From: Candidatus Poribacteria bacterium
Lineage (GTDB): Bacteria; Poribacteria; WGA-4E; JAJDTR01
NCBI GenBank assembly: GCA_028820655.1
Contig: JAPPIK010000014.1
Location: 397,079-461,078, forward strand
Reading direction: 5' to 3'
DNA: 64,000 nucleotides
Of this stretch, positions 9,943 to 18,393 are shown one piece after another (the first letter of the stretch is position 1; every line of letters starts with the position of its first letter). A program made the position numbers and the translations under genes. The notes under the pieces are model-generated. The model saw only the letters and a program-made list of their open reading frames with translations, was not told the DNA's origin and ran no database searches.

Positions 9943-10088
9943 TGCTGTTTTCCTCCTATACCTTTAAAACTTTCTCAGACACTCCGGAAAGTACATTTGT
10001 ATTGAGTATTGCAGCGAATCTGCTCTACTCGTTTGACAGTGAGGTAGCCGCTTAGCGCAACTACCTGCAATCATATGTTACTAATAAT

Positions 10089-10117
10089 ACTATAACACCG
10101 GCTGCCGTAGCCGTCAA
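10089..10117 (-). promoter_or_regulatory. Sigma70-like promoter for the 9049-9942 gene
   Basis: Reading the minus strand: TTGACG (10117-10112), a 17-base spacer, then TATAGT (10094-10089). Transcription would start near 10082 and run into the exported-protein gene whose ATG is at 9942. Confidence 0.55.
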
Positions 10118-10139
10118 GACTTTTTTTCGGTCGATCTCT

Positions 10140-11488
10140 CTGTCTGATCACGCATGGTCTACCTCTTCAACCCCCGAAGAGCACTCGAATTCATGAATCG
10201 TCCTCCCGTTATTGGCGAATCACTTGCCATCCGTTATTGATGGATTCCGATAGGTGCGATTTGCCCGGTCGAAATGCCGAATATCAATCCGATATCTTCG
10301 GCGGTTTTCAGTTGCAATCTACTCGAGTCCGTGTCAATATATATAACCTATGTTTCCACCTCTGTAGCACAATCGGATAGATTTTGCTTTTAATGTGCAA
10401 ACTGACAGTGGGATATTCTATCGCACTCCTTTTTCAGTCGCATGATTGCTACGAAATCTCCGCAATTTATTAAGTATTCTCGGTGGAGAACGGACATGTA
10501 TGTCAAAGCCCTGTAAGTAGCAACGTGGGTGATGTATAGAGAATTAGGGGAGATTTCGGAGATTTCATGAATAGTCGAATCGCGGACATGATCTATGAGA
10601 GCGCGCCATTATCCTATCGGTATAATTCTTTCAGCAATCAACACTGGATTTTCACTCCAGAGGAGCGCAATTTCGGTAGATGGCGACGAACCAAATTCCT
10701 GCACTCCAGCGGAGTGCAATGTCAATAGAACACTTGAGAGCGCACCATCATCCCAGTCGGAATAATTCTTTCAGCAAGCAGCGCGCGTCTTTGGATCTGT
10801 GACAGGCTTTGAGAAGGTGTTCCTTCGTAGAAGGGTTTCACTCCAGCGGAGCGCAATGTCGAGTGTTACTTGAGAGCGCCCCATTATCCCTATCGGGATA
10901 ATTCATTCGGCAAGTAACATTTCGTCTTGAATCTATGACAGGCTCTGAAAACTGCTGTCGAATAGCCCCAGAGGGGATCAAGCGAGTGGATAGCGAGTGC
11001 GATAGAGATCTTGAAGGTTTATAGGGTCGTGGAGTCACCACACTCCAAAGCCCCGGAGGGCGACAGGTACTTGCGCTTTATTCGCTCCAGCGGAGATCAA
11101 GCGACTGAATAAGGAGCACGATGGAGATCTTCAATGTCGAGTGTTACTTGGTAGCGTGCCATTATCCCCGTCGGAATAATTCTTTCAGCAAGTAACTGCC
11201 CCAAATTTCCATGTAGGAGGGAATCAAGCGAACGGATAGTGAGTGCGATAGAGATCTTCTTGCCCCGACGGTTTGCCCTTAGCGCACATTATACTAGGCG
11301 GAATAATTGCCTCATCAAGAGACTCTCAACTCCCGCTATATGACTGGTTCTGAAAAAGTGTTACTTGAGAGGATTAAGTACAATTAACTTCAAGGACCAA
11401 CACCGCCATGCCAACGAGTTTTCTACGGTCAATCTGAATTCAAGACTAGCCATATCCACACTTGACTCCAATTTTCATTTAGAACCTT
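10140..11488. repeat. Gene-poor block of dispersed repeats
   Basis: About 1.35 kb with no credible gene. From about 10600 onward it is built of repeated modules: (a) GC hairpins around CTCCAGCGGAG (about 10655, 10703, 10831, 11084); (b) ATTATCC-tetraloop-GGATAAT hairpins (about 10606, 10750, 10882 and 11160, the third with a perfect 8-bp stem); (c) GATAGAGATC elements at 10974-11011, 11092-11132 and 11218-11260; and (d) AAGCCCCGGAGGGCGACAGGTA at about 11047, also present near 63380. The stretch 11190-11370 is nearly duplicated at 49170-49370. Confidence 0.7.
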
Positions 11489-12361
11489 ATGACTGATCAA
11501 GAAATCAAGAAATCGTACGAACTGAACGGTTACGTTGTCGTTGAAAATATCATAGATGAATCCGATCTGGATCCCATGCGCGATTTCATCAAGGCTAAGG
11601 TGGACAAATATGCCCGTGAACAGTACGCCGAGGGCAAACTTTCGTCACTCTATGCCGAGAAATCCTTCACGCGCCGTTATGCTGCTATCTGTAAAGAACA
11701 GGGGCTTATGCCTCGTGGTTGGTACTTGGGGTCATTTGGACGCGAATTCTACGATCTTTACAATCTGCCCGGGATTCTTCGCGTGTTGGGCTTTCTCCTT
11801 GGACCTGAGGTCTCGAATATCGGGGGACCGGCGCTGCGGACGAAACTACCCGACTGCGAGATTACGTCGTTTCCTTGGCACCAAGACAGTCAGTACGTCG
11901 ACCAGTCCACAATCGGGAAGAAGGAGAGACACACCGACCATCTTCATATGGTTACGGTGTGGGTGCCGCTTGTCGAGGCGACGATCGAAAACGGCTGCTG
12001 TTGGGTCATACCGGGGAGTCACCGCTGGGGCCGGCTCGACGGTGCGCGCGGCGAGGACTCGAACGTCAGGATGGAGGAGGATGTGGAGGCGCGCGGCACC
12101 CCCGTTCCGATTCCGCTCAAAACGGGCGGCGCCATATTTTTCTCAAACCTGTGCGTGCATTGCAGCAAAATGAATTCCACGAACGACTCACGATGGAGCA
12201 TCGACTTTCGCTATTTTCCCACCCCGGAGCGCGCCGAACTGGATCCCGAACAACGGAAAGCGGCTGACTTCGTGAAAAACAAGACGCAGCCGCTTATCGT
12301 GCTATCCAAGGGGGCCACAACCAGCTTTGAGGAATGGGAAGCGGCGCGTCACAAGAAGTAA
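11489..12361 (+). CDS. Phytanoyl-CoA dioxygenase family (PhyH) Fe(II)/2-oxoglutarate oxygenase
   Basis: 290 residues, cytoplasmic. Double-stranded beta-helix signatures: FPWHQDSQY gives the HxD metal ligands His131 and Asp133, IPGSHRWG at 174-181 is the usual loop, His224 (VHCSKMN) is the distal ligand and Arg235 the likely 2-oxoglutarate anchor. Family members hydroxylate small molecules; the substrate cannot be read from sequence. A close tandem copy of equal length follows at 12809-13681. The ATG has a weak Shine-Dalgarno but aligns exactly with the paralogue's start. Confidence 0.82.
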   Translation: MTDQEIKKSYELNGYVVVENIIDESDLDPMRDFIKAKVDKYAREQYAEGKLSSLYAEKSFTRRYAAICKEQGLMPRGWYLGSFGREFYDLYNLPGILRVLGFLLGPEVSNIGGPALRTKLPDCEITSFPWHQDSQYVDQSTIGKKERHTDHLHMVTVWVPLVEATIENGCCWVIPGSHRWGRLDGARGEDSNVRMEEDVEARGTPVPIPLKTGGAIFFSNLCVHCSKMNSTNDSRWSIDFRYFPTPERAELDPEQRKAADFVKNKTQPLIVLSKGATTSFEEWEAARHKK

Positions 12362-12808
12362 TCTCATTTTATAGTCATTGAAAACGGGAATCATACAAAC
12401 GGGACTCGCGGAATTGGGTTCGTAGTAGCAATCAACCGACTGATTAAGGAGGGCGATAGAGATCCTTTTATTGCGCGTCTTGTGAAGGAGCGATCTCCGA
12501 ATCACGACCTCTCTTGGCGAGCAAAACTCGCTCCTACAGTTGATCAGTCGTAAAAGTCTGAAATCATCAAATTTCCAATCTCTAATAGTTTCATTTCACA
12601 TCAGGTTGGCTGCTCACTCGCCTGCGTACTGAACTGTGTGTAAATATGAACATAAATGACACTAAAAGTTTCGTTGCCTGCTCTTGCCGATGGTATATGA
12701 AACTCGCATCAAAAAAAATCGGTAAATAAACCCTCGCCCCACGACGGACAATGTATGCATGAATCTGTCTACGGCTATCCTTGACGCGAGTCCTCCCTCT
12801 CCACTATT
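12362..12808. repeat. Intergenic region with two repeat elements
   Basis: Contains a GATAGAGATC element at 12423-12464 that closely matches the copy at 60672-60716 (both preceded by GTAGTAGCAATCAA), and a hairpin with arms AGGAGCGA (12486-12493) and TCGCTCCT (12528-12535). The remaining ~270 bases up to the next gene show no credible open frame. Confidence 0.55.
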
Positions 12809-13681
12809 ATGACAGATCGAGAAATCAGAGATTCGTACGAGCAGAACGGATTCGTCGTCGTTGAAAATATCATTGATGAATCCGAACTGGATCCCATGCG
12901 AGATTTCATCAAGGCTAGGGTGGACAAATACGCTCGCGAACAGTTTGCCGAGGGTAAACTGTCGTCGCTCTATGAAGACGAGCCCTTCACGCGGCGCTAC
13001 GCGGCTATTTGCGACGATCAAGGCATTAGTCCGCGCGGTTGGAATCACGGCGCTTTCGGTCGCGAATTTTACGATCTTTATACCCTTCCAAGCATCATTC
13101 GCATCGTCAACTTCATGCTAGGCTCCGAAGTCTCAAGCGACGGTCGCTCGGGCCTGCGGACCAAGCTTCCCGGCAGCGAGGTAGCGTCGTTTCCGTGGCA
13201 CCAGGACAGTCAATACTACGACCAACCGACGATCGGGAAAAAGGAGCGGCATACCGAGCCCCTGCACGTGGTCAGTGTGTGGCTGCCGCTCGTGGAGGCC
13301 ACAGTTGCAAACGGCTGCCTTTGGTTCATTCCGGGAAGTCACCGCTGGGGTTTGCTTGACGGCGCACGCCGCGAAGATTCAAACGTTCGGATGGACGAGG
13401 ATGTGGAAACACGGGGCACCCCCGTACCGGTACCCCTCGAGCCGGGAAGCGCCCTATTTTTCTCGAACCTTTCTATTCACGGCAGCAAACTCAACATCAC
13501 GAAGGGCTCTCGATGGAGTATTGACTTCCGATATTTTCCCACGCCAGATCGTGCGGACTTGAATCCTGAACAACGAAAGGCGGCTGTATACATGGCAAAC
13601 AGAACCTGGCCATTCGTTGTGCTTTCAAATGGACCCAAAACCAGCTTTGAAGAATGGGAGGCGAAGTATCAGAGGAAGTAA
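12809..13681 (+). CDS. PhyH-family Fe(II)/2-oxoglutarate oxygenase (tandem copy)
   Basis: 290 residues, collinear with 11489-12361. The full facial triad is present: His131-Gln-Asp133 in FPWHQDSQY, His224 in IHGSKLN, and Arg235 after it. Divergence is concentrated in the substrate-lid region (residues ~60-115) while the metal core is retained, which suggests a different but related substrate. The ATG lacks a good Shine-Dalgarno, like its sister gene. The 447-base gap between copies holds repeats, so they are probably transcribed separately. Confidence 0.82.
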   Translation: MTDREIRDSYEQNGFVVVENIIDESELDPMRDFIKARVDKYAREQFAEGKLSSLYEDEPFTRRYAAICDDQGISPRGWNHGAFGREFYDLYTLPSIIRIVNFMLGSEVSSDGRSGLRTKLPGSEVASFPWHQDSQYYDQPTIGKKERHTEPLHVVSVWLPLVEATVANGCLWFIPGSHRWGLLDGARREDSNVRMDEDVETRGTPVPVPLEPGSALFFSNLSIHGSKLNITKGSRWSIDFRYFPTPDRADLNPEQRKAAVYMANRTWPFVVLSNGPKTSFEEWEAKYQRK

Positions 13682-13765
13682 GCGCAATGTGGGCGCGCGT
13701 AGCCTTGGACCAAAGAATGCGTGGGGTAAAAAAAAGGAGGCGGGCTGTAATCGTGAGATGCCATT

Positions 13766-14602
13766 ATGGATGATCGTGAACGTTATCTATTCGACTTAAG
13801 CGGTTTTCTGCATATCCCCGGTCTGTTATCGGCCAACGAAGCACAGCGGCTCTACGAAGCCGCGGTTGAGCTTGAAGAACATGCGCTTGCCTGCCGACAC
13901 GAATCTCCCAAATGGCGGGCGGTGTGGGGGCACGAGTATTGGCAAAATCAGCAACATGCCTATTTCGCGCAGATGGGCGGCCCCGAGGACGCCGGAACGC
14001 TTATGATTGAGGATTTCTGGCTGTATCCCGACGCGTTCGACATGCTGATCGGCCACGATCGTACCTTGACCTATGTGCGGCGAATTATCCAAAGCGAAAT
14101 CAGCATCAACAACTCTGAATTGAGGATTAGGTATACCAATAACGCCAGTGGAATGCACTTGGGCTATCCGGATGGACGGCGGCAGAAATATCGTTACGAG
14201 GTGATCGATGGTGAGATCCAAGCTACGATGGTGCGAATGATTTATTTTCTACACGACGTATCCATGGACGAAGGTCCCACCTGCTTCGTTCCCGGCTCGC
14301 ACCGCAACGCATTTCCCGTTCCTGTTAAAACCGGGTCGGTAGAGGATGACCCGGGGGTAGTCGGGATACCTGTCAAGGCGGGTGACGGTATACTGTTCAC
14401 CGAGGCGTGCCGGCACGGAGGGTTTGTCAACCGCAGCGAGAAGACGCGCTACACGTTGCATGTCGGTTACGGTCCCCACTTCATGAAATCGCAGAACATC
14501 TCGACCATGGATGAACCTGTGAATGTGACGGATGAACTTCTTGGTCGACTGTCCGATGCCCAGCGGCAGCTTGTTGTTCCCACCGTGCGTGTCGCTCTCT
14601 AG
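13766..14602 (+). CDS. PhyH-like protein with HxG instead of HxD
   Basis: 278 residues of the same superfamily: FVPGSHRNAF at 174-183, distal His217 (CRHGGF) and Arg228 (TRYTLH) are all present. The proximal motif is His131-Leu-Gly133 (GMHLGYPDG). Aligned with the PhyH protein at 22949-23776 (RLHTDGG followed by YFLTDV, then VPGSHR), Gly133 stands exactly where the metal-binding Asp should be. In Fe(II)/2OG halogenases such as SyrB2 and WelO5 the same position is Ala or Gly, which opens a halide site; alternatively this is a natural HxG sub-branch or an inactive relative. It follows the previous gene by 84 bases and may be co-transcribed. Confidence 0.75.
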   Translation: MDDRERYLFDLSGFLHIPGLLSANEAQRLYEAAVELEEHALACRHESPKWRAVWGHEYWQNQQHAYFAQMGGPEDAGTLMIEDFWLYPDAFDMLIGHDRTLTYVRRIIQSEISINNSELRIRYTNNASGMHLGYPDGRRQKYRYEVIDGEIQATMVRMIYFLHDVSMDEGPTCFVPGSHRNAFPVPVKTGSVEDDPGVVGIPVKAGDGILFTEACRHGGFVNRSEKTRYTLHVGYGPHFMKSQNISTMDEPVNVTDELLGRLSDAQRQLVVPTVRVAL

Positions 14603-14635
14603 TCGTCCTCGCTCTCGGTAGGCTGCACCGTTCGA

Positions 14636-16612
14636 CTATTGCTCCTGATACGGGGGCGCCTCTCCCTTCTTTGGGCACCATAAGGTCTTGTGTGCCGTTT
14701 CCCTCTTTGCCAAATCTTTTTTGTCGAAACTGAAAAATGGCTTTTCGCAGGCGGAGCACGCCCACACGAGGAAGTTATTCCCTTGACGGGTTTTCATATG
14801 CTCCGGATCCGGACCCCACGCCTCCCCCAAATAGCTGATGCCTGCCGCGTCGGCAATCTTGAAGAAGTAGTCTACAAGGCTTTGCCGCTTAGGGTCATCT
14901 GGCGGCGTCGTTATGATTTCCACATATTGAATGCTGAGCCTGGCAACTTTCACTCTGAGTAAAATCGTTTCGTCGTCCGCCAACCGCTCCGCTTCGTCGA
15001 AAAGGGCGTTTGCCCGCATCATGAGATCCGGGGAAAATAGCGGGCTTGTCATGGGAGCGCTGATTGTCATGTGAATCCACTCGTCGGTAGCCTTCTTGTG
15101 GAGCATGTCGATGTATTCCAAAATAGGACGCGCCGCCGACCCGTAATAGGCGTCCAGAAACTCGCCAACACCCTTGTCCACATCAAAGTTCGGATTCCAC
15201 ATGAGTTTAGCCAAGAGGTAAGCTCGAAGCTCGGAGAACTCGCCCATGGGATTAAACGGGTCGGCTTGCGGAAACATCTCCTTCACCCCGTATTTGACGA
15301 AGAACTGCATGTTCGGTTTTAGCACGTAAAGGTTTGGATGCGGCGCCAACCAGTGTTGAAAATTGATGACATAGTCCCAGATAAAGAGCTGATCAGAAAT
15401 CTCCGACCACTTTTTGATGTCGTCCACGACGGACACGGGCGCGCTGGGATTGCGGCTGAAAGTGCAAGTACCGAGCGGGTGCGAAAAACAGCACTCAATG
15501 TCACTGAGCCGGACGAGAACATTTCGTCTCGGGCGCACGGTTTTCGGCGGTTTGCGGCTGTACGCATACGCCAGAGTCGAAATGTATTTGTCCGGATGTT
15601 CCTCCTCTATGGCTTCGGCGACTTGGTTGACAAACTGCAGGAGCGAGCCCATGTGGCTTTCTTCACGCTCGTCTACCGCACGGCAATCCTCGCATTCGCA
15701 CCATCCGCCGTAGTCATTCTGAGACACTGTAAAGATGGTTCTATCGGGCTGTTCGCGTATCCATCGCTTGACGGTCTCGATAGCGATGCGGAGTACTTCG
15801 GGATTGGTAAGGCACAATTGCGCAAACTCTCCAACCCGTTCGCCATTGACTTCAGCGTAGAATTCGGGACGTTCCTTGAAGTATTCCTGTACCCCGTGAT
15901 GTACTCCACGAGGCATGAGCCGGTAGAAGGTGTGGTACATGGGTGAGGCGAAACGAATCCTGCCGCCGTGTTTATCCGTAAGCCCGCGAGCGTGATGACC
16001 ATTAATCTTGTTGCGCGCCGCCCAGTCCGCATCTTCGCCCACAAAATAGTGTGTGTCCCTTGAAGCTATTATCGGGGTTTGAGTATCGTCGATGCTGCCT
16101 ATCTCAATCCGCTGGCGCTTGGGAACGCGGCTGACTTCCGGATGAAACCACCGGCATTCAAGGTAGTCCTCCAAAAAGGTGTAAACTCCGTACATCGTAC
16201 CCCGCTGCTTGCCCCCCGCCACAATCAGGTAGTTTCCCTCCGTACGAATCGTGAAGCCATCATCCCCCAACACGCCAAAGTCAATCTCGGCATTAAGCTG
16301 CTTTAAGTGAAGATTATCCCCCAAAATAATCTCATGAGATCTCAATTTACCGCCGTCGGTAACGATCGGAAGGTTAGCACCGGATATCTCCTTCAAGAAG
16401 AACTGCATCTCGTCCGCTGCATGTTTCTCGGACGGTGAAGCGGTCTCGGAAATGACAATAACGTAGTTGCTGGTTGAATTGTCTGCAATGACTAGCTTAG
16501 TCATATTACCCCTTTCTGCCGCTCGAGAGTCAGGACTTATTAATGCGAACATGGACGCGATCACAATGAGGCTCACACGCATGAACGCTTGGTCCGTGCC
16601 GGTGGTATACAT
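14636..16612 (-). CDS. DUF4838 family protein, glycoside-hydrolase-like, exported
   Basis: 658 residues. A hydrophobic segment at 11-32 (VSLIVIASMFALISP) looks like a signal peptide, preceded by ten residues if the first ATG is used. DUF4838 landmarks: HAADEMQFFLKEISG, GTMYGVYTFLEDYL, then WCECEDC (CxCxxC) and TLAYAYSRKPPKTVRPR. The N-terminal part resembles the GH67-type beta domain, suggesting glycan binding or hydrolysis. The last 50 residues carry two Cys pairs (WACSAC and a later Cys) like a small zinc ribbon. The ATG at 16612 lies just after the stop of the LamG gene, whose stop overlaps an AAGGTG Shine-Dalgarno, so the two are probably translationally coupled. The alternative start is 16582. 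Confidence 0.78.
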   Translation of the reverse strand: MYTTGTDQAFMRVSLIVIASMFALISPDSRAAERGNMTKLVIADNSTSNYVIVISETASPSEKHAADEMQFFLKEISGANLPIVTDGGKLRSHEIILGDNLHLKQLNAEIDFGVLGDDGFTIRTEGNYLIVAGGKQRGTMYGVYTFLEDYLECRWFHPEVSRVPKRQRIEIGSIDDTQTPIIASRDTHYFVGEDADWAARNKINGHHARGLTDKHGGRIRFASPMYHTFYRLMPRGVHHGVQEYFKERPEFYAEVNGERVGEFAQLCLTNPEVLRIAIETVKRWIREQPDRTIFTVSQNDYGGWCECEDCRAVDEREESHMGSLLQFVNQVAEAIEEEHPDKYISTLAYAYSRKPPKTVRPRRNVLVRLSDIECCFSHPLGTCTFSRNPSAPVSVVDDIKKWSEISDQLFIWDYVINFQHWLAPHPNLYVLKPNMQFFVKYGVKEMFPQADPFNPMGEFSELRAYLLAKLMWNPNFDVDKGVGEFLDAYYGSAARPILEYIDMLHKKATDEWIHMTISAPMTSPLFSPDLMMRANALFDEAERLADDETILLRVKVARLSIQYVEIITTPPDDPKRQSLVDYFFKIADAAGISYLGEAWGPDPEHMKTRQGNNFLVWACSACEKPFFSFDKKDLAKRETAHKTLWCPKKGEAPPYQEQ

Positions 16613-16618
16613 TGTTGG

Positions 16619-17461
16619 TCACCTTGTTTTCAGCCTTCCCCACACGGTAGCCATCTTGTCGGAGGGAGACACAGCCAGGACATCGAAGGTGCGGGCAAGA
16701 CCTACGTTCATAAGTTTCTCGATGTCATTGTCGTCCAGTGCGGTATTGAAGATGGCGACATCGTCAATCGTGCCTTTGAACCAACCGCTGTGATCGCCGG
16801 ACGACCTGAGACCTAATGTCAATTTATCTGGAAATGAACGTATTTCGCCCTTTTGCGGGTGCTCCGCCTTTAATTCTCCGTTCAAGTAAAACTTTACCTG
16901 TTTGCCATCGTAGGTGCAACCGATGTGTTGCCATTCGTTCAAGATACCGGCAACAACCATACCGTTCGCACTCGACCAAACCCCCGCTAGGCTGAGGTGC
17001 CATGTGAGGGTTCCCGCACCAAGATCGCTCTCCCAGCTATAGAGCGACCATCCGCTGCGATCTTTTTTCTCCATGATGCCGCCCGAGATTGCTGTTTTTC
17101 CATCTCTAACGGGGGGCTGCACACCGTCAGGATAGACCCAAACGGAGAGGCTAATCTCTGTCTTGATTGCCTTTAAGCTGTCCGAACGCGGTACGTCAAT
17201 GGAATCATCCTTTCCATCGAATACGAGCGCCCGTTCGAACTTTCCTCGTCTTATTCGCTCCGGATCCGCGCCTTTGGTGAACGTACCATGATTCTCGTTC
17301 CCGGAGGAATCTATCACCTCGTTTCCAACAATTTCGTCAAATAGCCAAATTCCGATAGCGTTTTCCAAGTTCAGCGCGGCGTGATTCTGACTCGCGGGCA
17401 TCAGTATCAAAACAATTACACCGAGCCACCAGACTATTGTCCCAAGTATCGTGACTTTCAT
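16619..17461 (-). CDS. Exported LamG-domain protein with TWGxIK-type C-terminus
   Basis: 280 residues. Signal peptide at about 1-29, then a LamG/concanavalin-like jelly roll: IGIWLFDE, DSSGNENHGTF, ALVFDGKDDSIDV, WQHIGCTYDGKQVKFYLNG, GTIDDVAIFNTALDDNDI. Such domains usually bind glycans or surface polymers. The end is VSPSDKMATVWGRLKTR, a variant of the tail signature. A strong AGGAGG lies 8-9 bases before the ATG, and a consensus-like promoter is at 17594-17622. It is the first gene of a probable two-gene operon with the DUF4838 gene. Confidence 0.8.
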   Translation of the reverse strand: MKVTILGTIVWWLGVIVLILMPASQNHAALNLENAIGIWLFDEIVGNEVIDSSGNENHGTFTKGADPERIRRGKFERALVFDGKDDSIDVPRSDSLKAIKTEISLSVWVYPDGVQPPVRDGKTAISGGIMEKKDRSGWSLYSWESDLGAGTLTWHLSLAGVWSSANGMVVAGILNEWQHIGCTYDGKQVKFYLNGELKAEHPQKGEIRSFPDKLTLGLRSSGDHSGWFKGTIDDVAIFNTALDDNDIEKLMNVGLARTFDVLAVSPSDKMATVWGRLKTR

Positions 17462-17593
17462 GTTGTATCCCTCCTATGAAGATACAATACGGATTGAAGG
17501 TTTGGCAAGGCACCATCCCCCGTCTTGGCGTGTCTGACGGATCCAAGCTCAAAACGACCTAGTGGATGAACATTCGAATCGCAATGTCGTAAT

Positions 17594-17622
17594 ATCATAG
17601 CACGAAACAGCGGCTTGGTCAA
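17594..17622 (-). promoter_or_regulatory. Sigma70-like promoter for the LamG-DUF4838 operon
   Basis: Minus strand: TTGACC (17622-17617), 17-base spacer, TATGAT (17599-17594). The expected start near 17587 leaves a leader of about 125 bases before the LamG ATG at 17461. Confidence 0.6.
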
Positions 17623-18393
17623 GAGATCCGGTCGTATTGCACAGGGGAAACGCATCAAAATTTTCTGCATCATAAGAAAGAAAATCAGGCTAAGTTTGTG
17701 AAACTATTTTGGGTTTCGTAGGTTGGGTTGAACGGAGATTCGTTAGTAATCGCTAATCTTGTAAGAGTTTTCGAGTGCCTATCTCGCTTGAACGCGCCAA
17801 AATTTGAGTGAAACCCAACATTAATCGTACGGCCTACCACCATGAGGCCTCCTCTGCAATTAGACGCGTTTCCCCTGTCGTATTGCAGTTACTCCGTATT
17901 CGCAGTGCATTGGCACGTCAATCAGGTTTTGCGATGCGGGGCAAGTAGATTTCTATGGGAGTTCTATCGCATTCGTTATTCACTCACTTGACCGCTCGCT
18001 TGATCCCCACCTACGGGCTTAGTTTGCCGCCTATGGATGGCATCGGGTATAAAGGAAAAATTACGTGCAACATTATTCAAACGAAACCGTAGAACGTATT
18101 CCAACCTCAGATTCCTGTCGGAGGCATGTCTCACGGATGTGAATGTCAATTATTGTGTTGGTTAGTGTATCATCGCGCGAATCTCTATGATATAATTCAC
18201 GTTCAGTGGCAGAAGTGTATGCTGTTACGCGTTGGGATTCGCTCGAATATTGGCCCCATTGGGTGAAATAAATCTCTGAAAGCGTCGTGTCTGTGTGTGA
18301 TTTCTCGGCGGTTTCTGCTCAATCCAACTTACGAACTACTGTCGCGGGTACAACTCGCTACCGCAGAGGACGCGGCAATGAGGAGACAGTAAA
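17623..18393. other. Divergent intergenic region
   Basis: About 770 bases between a minus-strand operon and a plus-strand gene. A degenerate copy of the GATAGAGATC element in reverse orientation lies at about 17956-18010 (TTCTATCGCATTCG, then CGCTTGATCCC). A TATAAT at 18191-18196 could be a -10 for the downstream gene but no good -35 is visible. No coding region is supported. Confidence 0.45.

Noticed and set aside
10838-11041. Short minus-strand frame in the repeat block
   Set aside because: It is a translation of the repeat modules; similar peptides arise from other copies.
10600-11375. Repeat block as a CRISPR array
   Set aside because: Repeat units differ in length and order, spacing is irregular, and no cas gene is present.
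17458-17673. 71-codon minus-strand frame upstream of the LamG gene
   Set aside because: It overlaps the predicted promoter and the LamG start, and has no family resemblance.
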